Assembly (NCBI GenBank): GCA_003963305.1
Contig: RXJR01000012.1
Location: 43,699 to 107,698, forward strand
DNA: 64,000 nt
Direction of reading: 5' to 3'
Origin: Candidatus Melainabacteria bacterium
Lineage (GTDB): Bacteria; Cyanobacteriota; Vampirovibrionia; Obscuribacterales; Obscuribacteraceae
Shown here: positions 47,705 to 55,551 of the stretch, in pieces
How the letters are laid out: each line of letters begins with the position of its first letter
How positions within the stretch are numbered: position 1 is the stretch's first letter
Notes under the pieces: generated by a model
What the model saw: the letters and a program-made list of their open reading frames with translations, nothing else
Database searches by the model: none
What the model was told of the DNA's origin: nothing
Position numbers and translations under genes: made by a program

Positions 47705-49477
47705 ATGTTGCGTAAGTCTTTTGTCGAACGAAGTGTAAGTCAGGAGCGTTTGTTTCAGTCAACGCGAGGCATTAATCTAATAGCCGCGCTTTTGACGATA
47801 ACAATTTTGCAAGCTCCTGCCGGCGCCAAGACTCATTCGAAGAAGACCGCTGCGTCAGCCCCTTCGCACCACACGGCTGCGTCCACTCACGTAAGTCATC
47901 ATGCTTCTTCCTCTTCTTCCGGTCGTCACAGTGCGACCGGTCACCATGCAGTAACCGCTACAATTCATCATGGATCTCGCAGCACCGTTGTAACTGCGAG
48001 CAGCCGACATTCTCATACCGTTATAACGGGTTCTCGGCATCACAAAGAAGAACCTGCGACCCATCTGGTTGCGCACGTAAAGCGTGGCAAGAATGGACGA
48101 AAGATTGTTGTGTATGAGAAGGTCAAAGATGTGGAAGCTCCATCGCACCATGGGCGCCACCAACAGGCTGTTATCGTTACTCACGAAACGGTGCACACTC
48201 CGGCCCCACCAAAAACGAGATATGCCTATCCGCTCAGCTTTTTCATGATGCACCCGCCTGAGTTTGAGCGCAGTGCGTTGCCTTATGAGGTGTCGGATAA
48301 AATCGCGCGGTCCTTTCACAACGGTTACGCTGATTCATACACCGCGCGCAGCCTTGTGCGTGCAGGACTTGTCAGTTATCACCCACTGCGTGGTGGCATC
48401 TTCTGGCGACGCGAACCTGTCAAATACATCATCATGCATTCGACCGAAACGGGAATTCCTCTCAGTGCAGAGCGTGTGATCGAGTCCTGGAGCTCGTCTG
48501 GTTTGCGACATGCCGGTGCACAATATGTAGTTGAGCGCGATGGAACGATTTTCCAGGCTGTTGACCCAGACCTGGGCACCGTTCATATCAACATATTTAA
48601 GACCTTGCCCGGCATTAACAACGACAACAGTATCGGCATCGAGATGTGTCATACAGGCAAGCAAGATTATCCGCCTGCGCAACTTCAGTCTGTTATCAAG
48701 CTTGTGGCGTATTTACAGGAGCGCTATAAAGTTTCGGACGAGAATGTTATTACCCATCGCTATGCTCAGCAGGGTGACCATACCGACCCCGTAAATTTTG
48801 ACTGGGACGGTTTCATCGCCAGCAAGAACAACTTTAGAAATCGCGCCATTGCATATAAAGTGCGCAAAATCAAAGACGACGTCAAGGACTGGAGTGATAC
48901 CACTACTACCACTACCGTTACGACTACTACGATAACACCGACCACAACTGTGCCTTCATCCGTGGTGACAAGGTCGCCGGTCGTTCCTCCTGGTGGTTCA
49001 TCTTCCGCTCCTCCGGTAGTTTCGCCTTCGGCGCTTGTGCCCGCCTCTGTAGCTCCGGTGACCGTAGGACCGACTGGACCGACCACCACTGTGGTTCCAA
49101 CTATCGTCAGACCGGGAAGTCCGACCTCCTCGCAGGTAAAAGAGTATACCTATACGAAGAAGCCAGACGTAAGCGTACCCGAGGCGTCCACTTACCTTCA
49201 GCCGCATCGATTGATGCCCGCGCTTCCCGTCTACAAGACAACGACAACTACAACTGTAACGACTACACCAAATGCGGTGCCCGAACCAAAAATGATTCTG
49301 ATTCCACCGTCGGGTGAGCCTGTCAGTGCGCCCACAGTTCCTTCCGTTGCACCTGCAGTTGCACCTTCAGTGGCGCCCATGGTGCTGCCGAAAAATATGC
49401 CGACTTTGCGTGGACCAATCGAGATGGCGCCGCAGGCTGCACCGAGCCTGAATGCTGTACCGGTGCCTGGCAGATAG
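47705..49477 (+). CDS. Secreted N-acetylmuramoyl-L-alanine amidase (Amidase_2)
   Basis: A 590-residue exported peptidoglycan amidase. Signal peptide at residues 1-41 (core L-I-A-A-L-L-T-I-T-I-L), then a 130-residue His/Ser/Thr-rich linker. The Amidase_2/PGRP zinc domain at about 240-375 shows Y-I-I-M-H-S-T-E-T-G, H-A-G-A-Q-Y-V-V-E-R-D-G-T-I-F-Q and V-I-T-H-R-Y-A. The zinc ligands (two His and a third His near D-H-T-D-P) appear present. The C-terminal 200 residues are Thr/Pro/Val-rich low complexity. It is likely to cleave the bond between MurNAc and L-Ala in the cell wall. Confidence 0.92.
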   Translation: MLRKSFVERSVSQERLFQSTRGINLIAALLTITILQAPAGAKTHSKKTAASAPSHHTAASTHVSHHASSSSSGRHSATGHHAVTATIHHGSRSTVVTASSRHSHTVITGSRHHKEEPATHLVAHVKRGKNGRKIVVYEKVKDVEAPSHHGRHQQAVIVTHETVHTPAPPKTRYAYPLSFFMMHPPEFERSALPYEVSDKIARSFHNGYADSYTARSLVRAGLVSYHPLRGGIFWRREPVKYIIMHSTETGIPLSAERVIESWSSSGLRHAGAQYVVERDGTIFQAVDPDLGTVHINIFKTLPGINNDNSIGIEMCHTGKQDYPPAQLQSVIKLVAYLQERYKVSDENVITHRYAQQGDHTDPVNFDWDGFIASKNNFRNRAIAYKVRKIKDDVKDWSDTTTTTTVTTTTITPTTTVPSSVVTRSPVVPPGGSSSAPPVVSPSALVPASVAPVTVGPTGPTTTVVPTIVRPGSPTSSQVKEYTYTKKPDVSVPEASTYLQPHRLMPALPVYKTTTTTTVTTTPNAVPEPKMILIPPSGEPVSAPTVPSVAPAVAPSVAPMVLPKNMPTLRGPIEMAPQAAPSLNAVPVPGR

Positions 49478-49644
49478 GTTCGCACCGAAGCGGTGAGCGG
49501 CAGGGGTAGTTGGAGCTAGAAGCAAATACTGATTTTGTCGCGTTCGCACTCTTTGTTTTCTGCACCTGTAAGGTGAATCACCGGAATTTCTCACATTCTC
49601 CAATTAGTCTTGTCGCAAGTCGAGAATGTGAGGGCTCAAAAAAC

Positions 49645-50772
49645 ATGAAGTGCAGTTTTAGTAGCCAGGTCTTTATGCGTCTGTTATCAATTATTCTCTG
49701 CCTCTCTAGCACTCTTACTTCAACAATGGCCGCTACCAGCAAGAGTGCGAGATGGCATCCGGGAAATTACATACTTTTAGGCTTTGGTAGTTCTGACGAA
49801 AACGTAAAGTACTGGCTCAATTACTCACCGCTTTTTCGTGGTGTGCAGGTCACGTATAAGTGGAAAGACCTTGAGCCCAGCAAAAATCAGTACGATTTTA
49901 GTAGTATCAAAAGACACATGCAGCTGGCAAAGAATGCCCACAAATATCTTTGGGTTCAAATTCAATACAAAGGTTTCAGCGCAAATCCCTATGAGGTGTG
50001 TCCAACATACCTGGTCGGGTCGCCCAAACCTGGTGGCGGCAACTACAGCGCGTTCTTTACTTTTCCAAAACAATCCGGTCAGCTGGCCAAGCAACCGGCG
50101 CTGTGGGATCCTGCAGTTGAGGCTCGGGTGGAAGCTTTGCTATCTCGCATGGGTGAAGCTTTAAGCGCCGATCCAAATATTTCTGCCCTTGAAGGGGTGA
50201 ACACACCAGAATCGACGAATCCGGGTAAACCTGAAGTTGTTGCGCAGCAACCAAATGTGATGCCAGTGGATAAAGATCGCTCTAACCAACATATCATCGA
50301 CCGAGCTAAGGCCTTCAATAAATCGTTTCCGCACACTCAGGTCATCTGTTTCATGAACGGAATAATGCCCACTGCCTCAGTCCCAGATAACAGAGCTATG
50401 GTTACGAAACTAATTCCTGAAGGCATCGGTTTTGGTGGACCAGACCTGAGACGGTGGGACTCCAATCTGGTTGGTAAGGTCTATTCGCAGTGCCCATTTC
50501 TGGCAGGAAAAGTTTCGATGGGGTTTGCAGTCCAGTGGACTGACACAATGCATCCCTCAAAAGGAGGTGCACTCGTTAATGACACCATCGAAAATGTTCG
50601 AGACACCTACGCACTTGCAAAGGAACTTGGGCTCAACTACGTGTTCTGGCAGAATAGACCGGGTTACATCAATTTGGTGCAGCAACACCTGAACTCGCCG
50701 GAGATAAAAGTTGATCCTGCAGGCGGTCTTGTCAAGAAATATCCGGCTTCGCTTACACCCTACTTGAACTAA
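49645..50772 (+). CDS. Secreted TIM-barrel glycosidase-like protein
   Basis: A 375-residue exported protein. From ATG 49645 it has a signal peptide (F-M-R-L-L-S-I-I-L-C-L-S-S-T-L-T-S). The body has the marks of a beta-glycosidase-type barrel: F-R-G-V-Q-V-T-Y-K-W-K-D-L-E-P-S-K-N-Q-Y-D-F near the N-terminus (the beta-strand and helix 1 seen in GH42/GH5-like proteins), N-T-P-E-S-T around the position of an acid residue, and a final F-W-Q-N-R. A catalytic pair cannot be identified with confidence. ATG 49675 is an alternative start. The family number is not assignable by eye. Confidence 0.78.
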   Translation: MKCSFSSQVFMRLLSIILCLSSTLTSTMAATSKSARWHPGNYILLGFGSSDENVKYWLNYSPLFRGVQVTYKWKDLEPSKNQYDFSSIKRHMQLAKNAHKYLWVQIQYKGFSANPYEVCPTYLVGSPKPGGGNYSAFFTFPKQSGQLAKQPALWDPAVEARVEALLSRMGEALSADPNISALEGVNTPESTNPGKPEVVAQQPNVMPVDKDRSNQHIIDRAKAFNKSFPHTQVICFMNGIMPTASVPDNRAMVTKLIPEGIGFGGPDLRRWDSNLVGKVYSQCPFLAGKVSMGFAVQWTDTMHPSKGGALVNDTIENVRDTYALAKELGLNYVFWQNRPGYINLVQQHLNSPEIKVDPAGGLVKKYPASLTPYLN

Positions 50773-50811
50773 AAGCTTTGCGCTAGCTGACACTTTTCGG
50801 TGAAGGACGAC

Positions 50812-50843
50812 GAAAGGGAGTGTACTTCGGTACACTCTCTTTC
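50812..50843. terminator. UUCG hairpin between convergent genes
   Basis: A 14-bp stem with one G-U pair (GAAAGGGAGTGTAC at 50812-50825 against GTACACTCTCTTTC at 50830-50843), capped by a TTCG tetraloop. It lies between the glycosidase-like gene (stop 50772) and the convergent TPR-like gene. It is likely a bidirectional terminator or a transcript-end stabiliser. The lack of a long T-run makes the terminator role less certain. Confidence 0.75.
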
Positions 50844-50913
50844 CGGTTGATCGGCCGCTGCAGCGCTCAACTGAGGCTCAGCCCGGAACAGATTAACAGA
50901 GCGCTGGTAATCT

Positions 50914-51228
50914 CTAAGCGACGTCGTCGTCGCGTTGTTCCTGTCTCAGTTGTTCGAGATAGTCACGATCATTCTGTTCCTCTAGTTGAACCAGTAGAAG
51001 GTCTAGTGCTGATAATGTTTCGAAGGAGGCGAAATACTTGCCTTGCGATTCCAGCGTCTTAGCTAAGTGGTAGAGCACGACGGCAAGCTCAGCATTATTG
51101 CCTGAGATTGTTAGAACCTGTGCCATTTCGCGATATAACGACTCTGCTTCAGCCCACTGCTGATTTATTCGGGCTTCAGCAGCTTTCTGCATCAATGATT
51201 GGGGATTGTCGTGGCGATTTGGGGACAT
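50914..51228 (-). CDS. Small TPR-like helical protein
   Basis: A 104-residue cytoplasmic protein made of two to three helical hairpins of TPR type (A-A-E-A-R-I-N-Q-Q-W-A-E-A-E-S-L-Y-R-E-M and L-A-V-V-L-Y-H-L-A-K-T-L-E-S-Q-G-K). It has an acidic, Gln-rich C-terminal helix. ATG 51228 is chosen; the frame runs on to 51573 but that extension is antisense to the next gene and has no coding character. No signal peptide. Possibly a scaffold. It is divergent from the frameshifted gene at 51317. Confidence 0.72.
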   Translation of the reverse strand: MSPNRHDNPQSLMQKAAEARINQQWAEAESLYREMAQVLTISGNNAELAVVLYHLAKTLESQGKYFASFETLSALDLLLVQLEEQNDRDYLEQLRQEQRDDDVA

Positions 51229-51316
51229 AACGGCTACAGTAATTAGACGATTGGCTATAAAAGAAGTATGCGTAGCATATATGTTCCTCCGGCTATAAAA
51301 ATGAAACGCAAGGACA

Positions 51317-51726
51317 ATGGCATCACTTGACCTGAGCCAATATGCGTTGCTGATCGCTTTATTGGACACTCGGACCGCACCGCGGAACTGGCTGGTCTGG
51401 ACGGAGCTTGCCGTGCACGGTGATGCCGAGCAGCCAGTTACTGAAGTGGATCTGGAGGTTATGGTGAAGTGTGTGGCGGAGATCTTCAATGAATTTGAGT
51501 TGTACAAGATCGAATTCAATAAGAAGCCGCTGGAAGTGCCTTGCTTCTTCGGTGACTTGATTAAAGTGGGCATATTTCCGAGGAAGAATTCTTCAGTAAC
51601 GCACCATATGAGGTGGCAGAGGCTGGTCCAAATGAGGCGGAAATTGAAACTACCGATCGGTCTTACGACGTCGACAGGGATGATTCGATCTTGCCAGGTC
51701 CTGATGGCGGGCGCTCCATCACGTAG
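51317..51726 (+). pseudogene. Hypothetical gene interrupted by a frameshift
   Basis: Starts at ATG 51317 with AAGGACA upstream. Frame 0 encodes a plausible helical domain for about 88 codons (Y-A-L-L-I-A-L-L-D-T-R-T-A-P-R-N-W-L-V-W). At about 51565-51590 coding character passes to the -1 frame, which reads S-E-E-E-F-F-S-N-A-P-Y-E-V-A-E-A-G-P and ends with TAG at 51724-51726, one base before the stop of the convergent response-regulator gene. Frame 0 instead continues to 51838 with basic, non-coding-like sequence antisense to that gene. The upstream TAA at 51562-51564 in the second frame limits the shift site. This is either a real frameshift, a sequencing error or an unusual programmed shift; no standard slippery heptamer is seen. 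Family unknown. Confidence 0.7.
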
Positions 51727-51727
51727 T

Positions 51728-52177
51728 TCAAGCGCGGTGTTTCATCCACTTCCCTACAACGCCGCGAAGGTGCTCAAGCAAAAACGGTTTATTCATGAAG
51801 TCGTCCATGCCCGACTGCAAGCATGTGTCGCGATCTGATATCCCTGTTACTGCAATAATCGGCACGCGTGGTCGCTTTTTCGCCTTTTCGTTTTCGCGAA
51901 TTAGTTTGGTTGCTTCCAACCCGTCCATGACCGGCATGCTGACATCCATTAGAATCAATCCGTACTCACCCTTGGAGACGGCTTCAACTGCTTCTTTTCC
52001 GTTGGTTGCTTCATGTCCTACCAGACCGATTACTTTCAGTTGGGACAGGAACAGTCGTCTCAAAACTTCGTTGTCTTCGACAATCAGCACCAATTCCGGT
52101 CCTGACTTGTCTGACCCGGATTTTTTTTGATCAGTCTTTTTTACGAGGGAAAGGGCTCGTTTAGGCTTCTGAGGCAT
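51728..52177 (-). CDS. Single-domain response regulator (CheY-like)
   Basis: A 149-residue receiver protein with a 28-residue Lys/Ser-rich N-terminal extension. Receiver marks are complete: L-V-L-I-V-E-D-N-E (acidic pair), L-I-L-M-D-V-S-M-P-V-M-D-G with the phospho-acceptor Asp at about 78, the Thr in I-I-A-V-T-G, and M-N-K-P-F. There is no output domain, so it probably passes phosphate or binds a partner. It could serve one of the hybrid kinases elsewhere in the window, which is only a guess. ATG 52177 is preceded by GCGGTG. Confidence 0.93.
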   Translation of the reverse strand: MPQKPKRALSLVKKTDQKKSGSDKSGPELVLIVEDNEVLRRLFLSQLKVIGLVGHEATNGKEAVEAVSKGEYGLILMDVSMPVMDGLEATKLIRENEKAKKRPRVPIIAVTGISDRDTCLQSGMDDFMNKPFLLEHLRGVVGKWMKHRA

Positions 52178-52304
52178 GGCACCGCTTCAATGTCAAAATG
52201 CGAACTTCGTCTCAGTTAATTTACACTATTGCGCCGCTTGATTAGTCAATCTGAGCGAGTGAGCGTATCAAAATTTTGAAAAAACTTGATGCCTTGTCAG
52301 GCGG

Positions 52305-52943
52305 CTACCCGCTCAATTTGACACTGTCCAGTATCCTGTAATCGCCGCCCTTGCCATCGCTTTCGACCAGGCAGACGTTTTCTACAGTCAGTTCGATCGG
52401 CAGGACCTCGTCAAGGGAGTTTATTTCATTCGGGTTGACTCTCATTTCGACCCTGTGGAACGAAAGTTTCTCAGCCGGTGTCTCGACGCGCCTGTCCAGC
52501 CGAATCAGGGTAACGTGCGGGCGGAACTCCTGATTGTGCTCTTTCTCTGTGACTTCGCTATAAAAGGGTATGAGCCCCGTTCGAATAGAGCGTGCCAGTT
52601 GTTCGACTTTGGATGTGACCGGCTGGCTCTCTACGACAAGCACTCGCGCTTTTCTTGAGTCGGGCCAGACGCTGGGTTTGGCAAAACTCATCGTTACATC
52701 GCCACGGTCTTCGACAATCTTGTTTCGTTCGTAGATGACCTTCTGCAGTGTCGAACTCACCTTGGAAACAAGAGAACGGTCGACATCGCCCAGATAAAGC
52801 CAGGTTATATGTAAGTTGACGGGTTTGACCCAGCGAATTTTCCGGGCCCAGACAGTCTCGAGGTGTTCGTTCAAGCCCGGCAGTTTGGCCAGTCTCTGCT
52901 GGTCTGCCTCTTTCAGAAACGTTCCAATAAATAGCTTCGGCAT
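52305..52943 (-). CDS. thpR: RNA 2',3'-cyclic phosphodiesterase (LigT family)
   Basis: A 212-residue 2H-phosphoesterase. Both signature H-x-T motifs are visible: H-I-T-W-L-Y-L-G at about residue 45 and H-V-T-L-I-R-L at about residue 144. N-terminal F-I-G-T-F-L and the length agree with ThpR. The enzyme opens 2',3'-cyclic phosphates on RNA in vitro; its cellular role is unclear. It begins three bases after the stop of the large FadJ-like gene (same strand), so they probably share a transcript. Confidence 0.92.
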   Translation of the reverse strand: MPKLFIGTFLKEADQQRLAKLPGLNEHLETVWARKIRWVKPVNLHITWLYLGDVDRSLVSKVSSTLQKVIYERNKIVEDRGDVTMSFAKPSVWPDSRKARVLVVESQPVTSKVEQLARSIRTGLIPFYSEVTEKEHNQEFRPHVTLIRLDRRVETPAEKLSFHRVEMRVNPNEINSLDEVLPIELTVENVCLVESDGKGGDYRILDSVKLSG

Positions 52944-52946
52944 GCC

Positions 52947-54956
52947 CTAGTCCGTTGCTCGCGAGTAAAAACCTCGCTTTTCCCTCTCTAGCTTCATAAG
53001 GTAATCGCTAATGGGACTGATTGGGGACGTTTCTTGATAAATTTCATTTATTTCTGCAATAAGTTCTTTTATGCCGAACCAGTCGGCGTATTTCAGCAGT
53101 CCGCCGCGGAACGCCGGAAAACCAATACCAAGCACTAGACATAAGTCAATCTCGCGCGGTCGTTGAACAATTCTTTCTTCAAGGCAACGGGCTGCTTCAT
53201 CCACCATAGGCAGTATCACTCGATGTGCAATTTTTTCTGCATGCTCTGGTGTGACTTGCTCCTCTGAAATTTTCAGATTCAGTTTGATTTGTAAGTCGGG
53301 ATTGAGGTGCTGGCGCTCGTCATTTTGCCAGAGATAAGTTCCACAGCCCGCTTTTCGCCCTTGCATGCCGAGTTCAAGAGCTTTGAAAATAGTCGAGTTG
53401 ACGAAAAAGCGTTCACCCAATTTATTGCGGAGGTTTGTGACGATTGCGGCTGCGCGTGAGAGTCCAATTTCATCAATCATCGCAAACGGGCCGATTGGCA
53501 TACCGAAATCAGTCAGTGATTTCTCAATCCAGTTGACTGGAGTTCCGCTGAGAGCCAGCCTTTCAGCGTGTTGTAGATAGACTGCGACAATTCTATTCAG
53601 CAAAAATCCAGGACTGTCCGACACAATCACAGGAAGTTTTTTCGATTTCAAAACACTTTTTACAGCAAGTGCCCGAGCATAAGAGCAAGTGGTTTTGTGT
53701 GGTATCAATTCCACTAGTTTGATTTGTTCGACCGGATGGAAATACTGCAAGCCGACAATGTTCTCTTTGTTGGGAAGAGTTTCCACCAGATCGTTTATCG
53801 AATCAGTTGAAGTTAATACGGCAAGCACTTCATCTGTCTGTAACTCGCTTGCTAATTGGAATAGCTTCTCACCTGACGCGGTTTTGATATCGCCTGTGAT
53901 AGCTGGGATGTCTTCATAGTCAAACACCTTAAAGTCGGATAGTTTTGCCGAACTTACCTGCCGAGCTTCCTTGAAAGCCAGTTGCTTGGCTAATTCCTTT
54001 GTGAAAAATAGGAAGATCAAATTTCGGGCGACTTCGCCAATTGCCAGTTCTGCGAATGTTGAAATTTCTCTGGTAATGCCCCTATCAAAGCCGTTTAGCA
54101 AGCCCTCTTCTATTGCATCTAAAACTTTGAGTTTTGCCGGGTACCTGTTCTTTGTTTTCAATCTAACTGAGCGTCGCCAGAGAGCGAAAAGCTTTTTCAG
54201 TTGATCCACTGAGGGCTGTGACGCTTCTTGCTTGAGCGATGTTTCGTGCTTGAGCGATGTGTCTCCCTTGAACAATCCGTGTGGACGAAGGGATGCGTCC
54301 CCAGTCACGGACGTGTCGTGTTGCACCAACTCCAGAGCCAGGTGCTCCGCTCGTTTGAGCAAGTCGTCCGGCGTCACGACTTCATCCACAATTTTGAGGT
54401 CGTAAGCTCGTTGCGCATCGAAAAGGTCACTGCCGACTGTCAGTTCAATTGCAGCTGCAGCTCCTATTAGTCTGGGCAGCCTTTGCGTGCCACCGAGTCC
54501 GGGTATTAGTCCGTGACTGACTTCAGGTAAACCCAGCACCGTAATCGGTGCATTGGTCGCTATGCGCCTGTCGCAGCACAAAGCCAGTTCGAGACCGCCG
54601 CCAACGCACAAACCGTTGATGGCAGCTACTGTGGGTTTGGTCAGGTTGGCCAGCATCGCAAAAACTCGATTACCGAATTCAGACAATCGAGTTGCATCTT
54701 CTGCTGTTTGGTATTTCAAAATTTCATGCAAATCGGCACCAGCAACGAATGTGTTGCCTTTGCCGGAAATCAATACAACTGCTGATATGGCGTTGTCAGA
54801 AATTATTTGCTCGATCGCTCGTTCGAGTTCGGAAATAACCGCGTGGGTCAAAAAGTTCTGTGTGCCGGGTGAATCGAAAAACAGAAACGCAACGCCTGAC
54901 TTTTTGGTGCGAAGTAAAAAGTGGTGTTCTGCGTCGTTCGAATTCTGGTCGGTCAC
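52947..54956 (-). CDS. FadJ/FadB-like enoyl-CoA hydratase fused to degenerate hydroxyacyl-CoA dehydrogenase
   Basis: A 669-residue fusion. The N-terminal crotonase domain (about 1-200) has the oxyanion motif in F-V-A-G-A-D-L and I-N-G-L-C-V-G-G-G-L-E-L-A and both catalytic glutamates (G-L-E-L-A and G-L-P-E-V-S-H-G-L). A short linker has repeated D-T-S/E-T-S motifs (about 215-245). The C-terminal half corresponds to 3-hydroxyacyl-CoA dehydrogenase but lacks the G-x-G-x-x-G dinucleotide motif expected near residue 310. The catalytic H-F-F-N-P motif reads Q-Y-F-H-P (about 404-408). The C-terminal helical domain is kept. Hydratase activity is likely and dehydrogenase activity doubtful. GTG 54956 overlaps the upstream membrane-protein gene by four bases. 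Confidence 0.88.
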   Translation of the reverse strand: MTDQNSNDAEHHFLLRTKKSGVAFLFFDSPGTQNFLTHAVISELERAIEQIISDNAISAVVLISGKGNTFVAGADLHEILKYQTAEDATRLSEFGNRVFAMLANLTKPTVAAINGLCVGGGLELALCCDRRIATNAPITVLGLPEVSHGLIPGLGGTQRLPRLIGAAAAIELTVGSDLFDAQRAYDLKIVDEVVTPDDLLKRAEHLALELVQHDTSVTGDASLRPHGLFKGDTSLKHETSLKQEASQPSVDQLKKLFALWRRSVRLKTKNRYPAKLKVLDAIEEGLLNGFDRGITREISTFAELAIGEVARNLIFLFFTKELAKQLAFKEARQVSSAKLSDFKVFDYEDIPAITGDIKTASGEKLFQLASELQTDEVLAVLTSTDSINDLVETLPNKENIVGLQYFHPVEQIKLVELIPHKTTCSYARALAVKSVLKSKKLPVIVSDSPGFLLNRIVAVYLQHAERLALSGTPVNWIEKSLTDFGMPIGPFAMIDEIGLSRAAAIVTNLRNKLGERFFVNSTIFKALELGMQGRKAGCGTYLWQNDERQHLNPDLQIKLNLKISEEQVTPEHAEKIAHRVILPMVDEAARCLEERIVQRPREIDLCLVLGIGFPAFRGGLLKYADWFGIKELIAEINEIYQETSPISPISDYLMKLEREKRGFYSRATD

Positions 54957-55513
54957 TCGGACTTTTTGATCTTCTGCTCGATGCCTTTAGGTCCGCCCAT
55001 TCCTTTCAGGAGCAGGGCGCCGCCGGCAGCGAACGGCAACAGCATCATAATCAGCCCCAGGAAACTCAGGGTTGGGAACTGCATCGTGATGCTGCTAAGA
55101 ACGGAGAAGATGGCTATGGCGCAGCTCGCCGCCGTTAAAATCCACGCGATTTTGTTCTTGGAGTCGTAGATAAGCCAGCCTATTCCGACCATAAGCGGCA
55201 AAAATAGAAGTCCGATCCCTGCTCCGCCACCACCCCAACCGCCCAGCATTCCCAGAAGCGGGCTGCCGACTTTGACATGATTGAAGAACATGAAAAGTCC
55301 GGTCAGTATCAAGGCGATGCCGCTAAAGTACATCAAATCATTTTGCACCGGTTGCGTGGGCAAGTTTTTTTTCTGGGTCAGAGAAATCAAATCGGTCGGC
55401 GACGTTTGATTCGGTGCAGTCAAATGTTGTTGCGATTGTGTCGTGGATTCCTTCAAAACAGCAGATTCCAGCTCTTGTAACTTACGCTGGATTTCGTCAT
55501 CCTTCTTGCTCAT
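54953..55513 (-). CDS. Small membrane protein
   Basis: A 186-residue protein. A charged, Gln-rich cytoplasmic N-terminus (about 60 residues) is followed by about four membrane segments, one of them Gly-rich (G-M-L-G-G-W-G-G-G-G-A-G-I-G-L-L-F). It ends in a short basic tail. No family is recognised. It overlaps the FadJ-like gene by four bases (GTGA), so the two are translationally coupled, and starts 38 bases after nadE on the same strand. This suggests an operon nadE - membrane protein - fadJ-like - thpR. Confidence 0.82.
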   Translation of the reverse strand: MSKKDDEIQRKLQELESAVLKESTTQSQQHLTAPNQTSPTDLISLTQKKNLPTQPVQNDLMYFSGIALILTGLFMFFNHVKVGSPLLGMLGGWGGGGAGIGLLFLPLMVGIGWLIYDSKNKIAWILTAASCAIAIFSVLSSITMQFPTLSFLGLIMMLLPFAAGGALLLKGMGGPKGIEQKIKKSE

Positions 55514-55551
55514 AAAACCTCGACGGTGCAGACTCGCCGGTAACTAGCATA

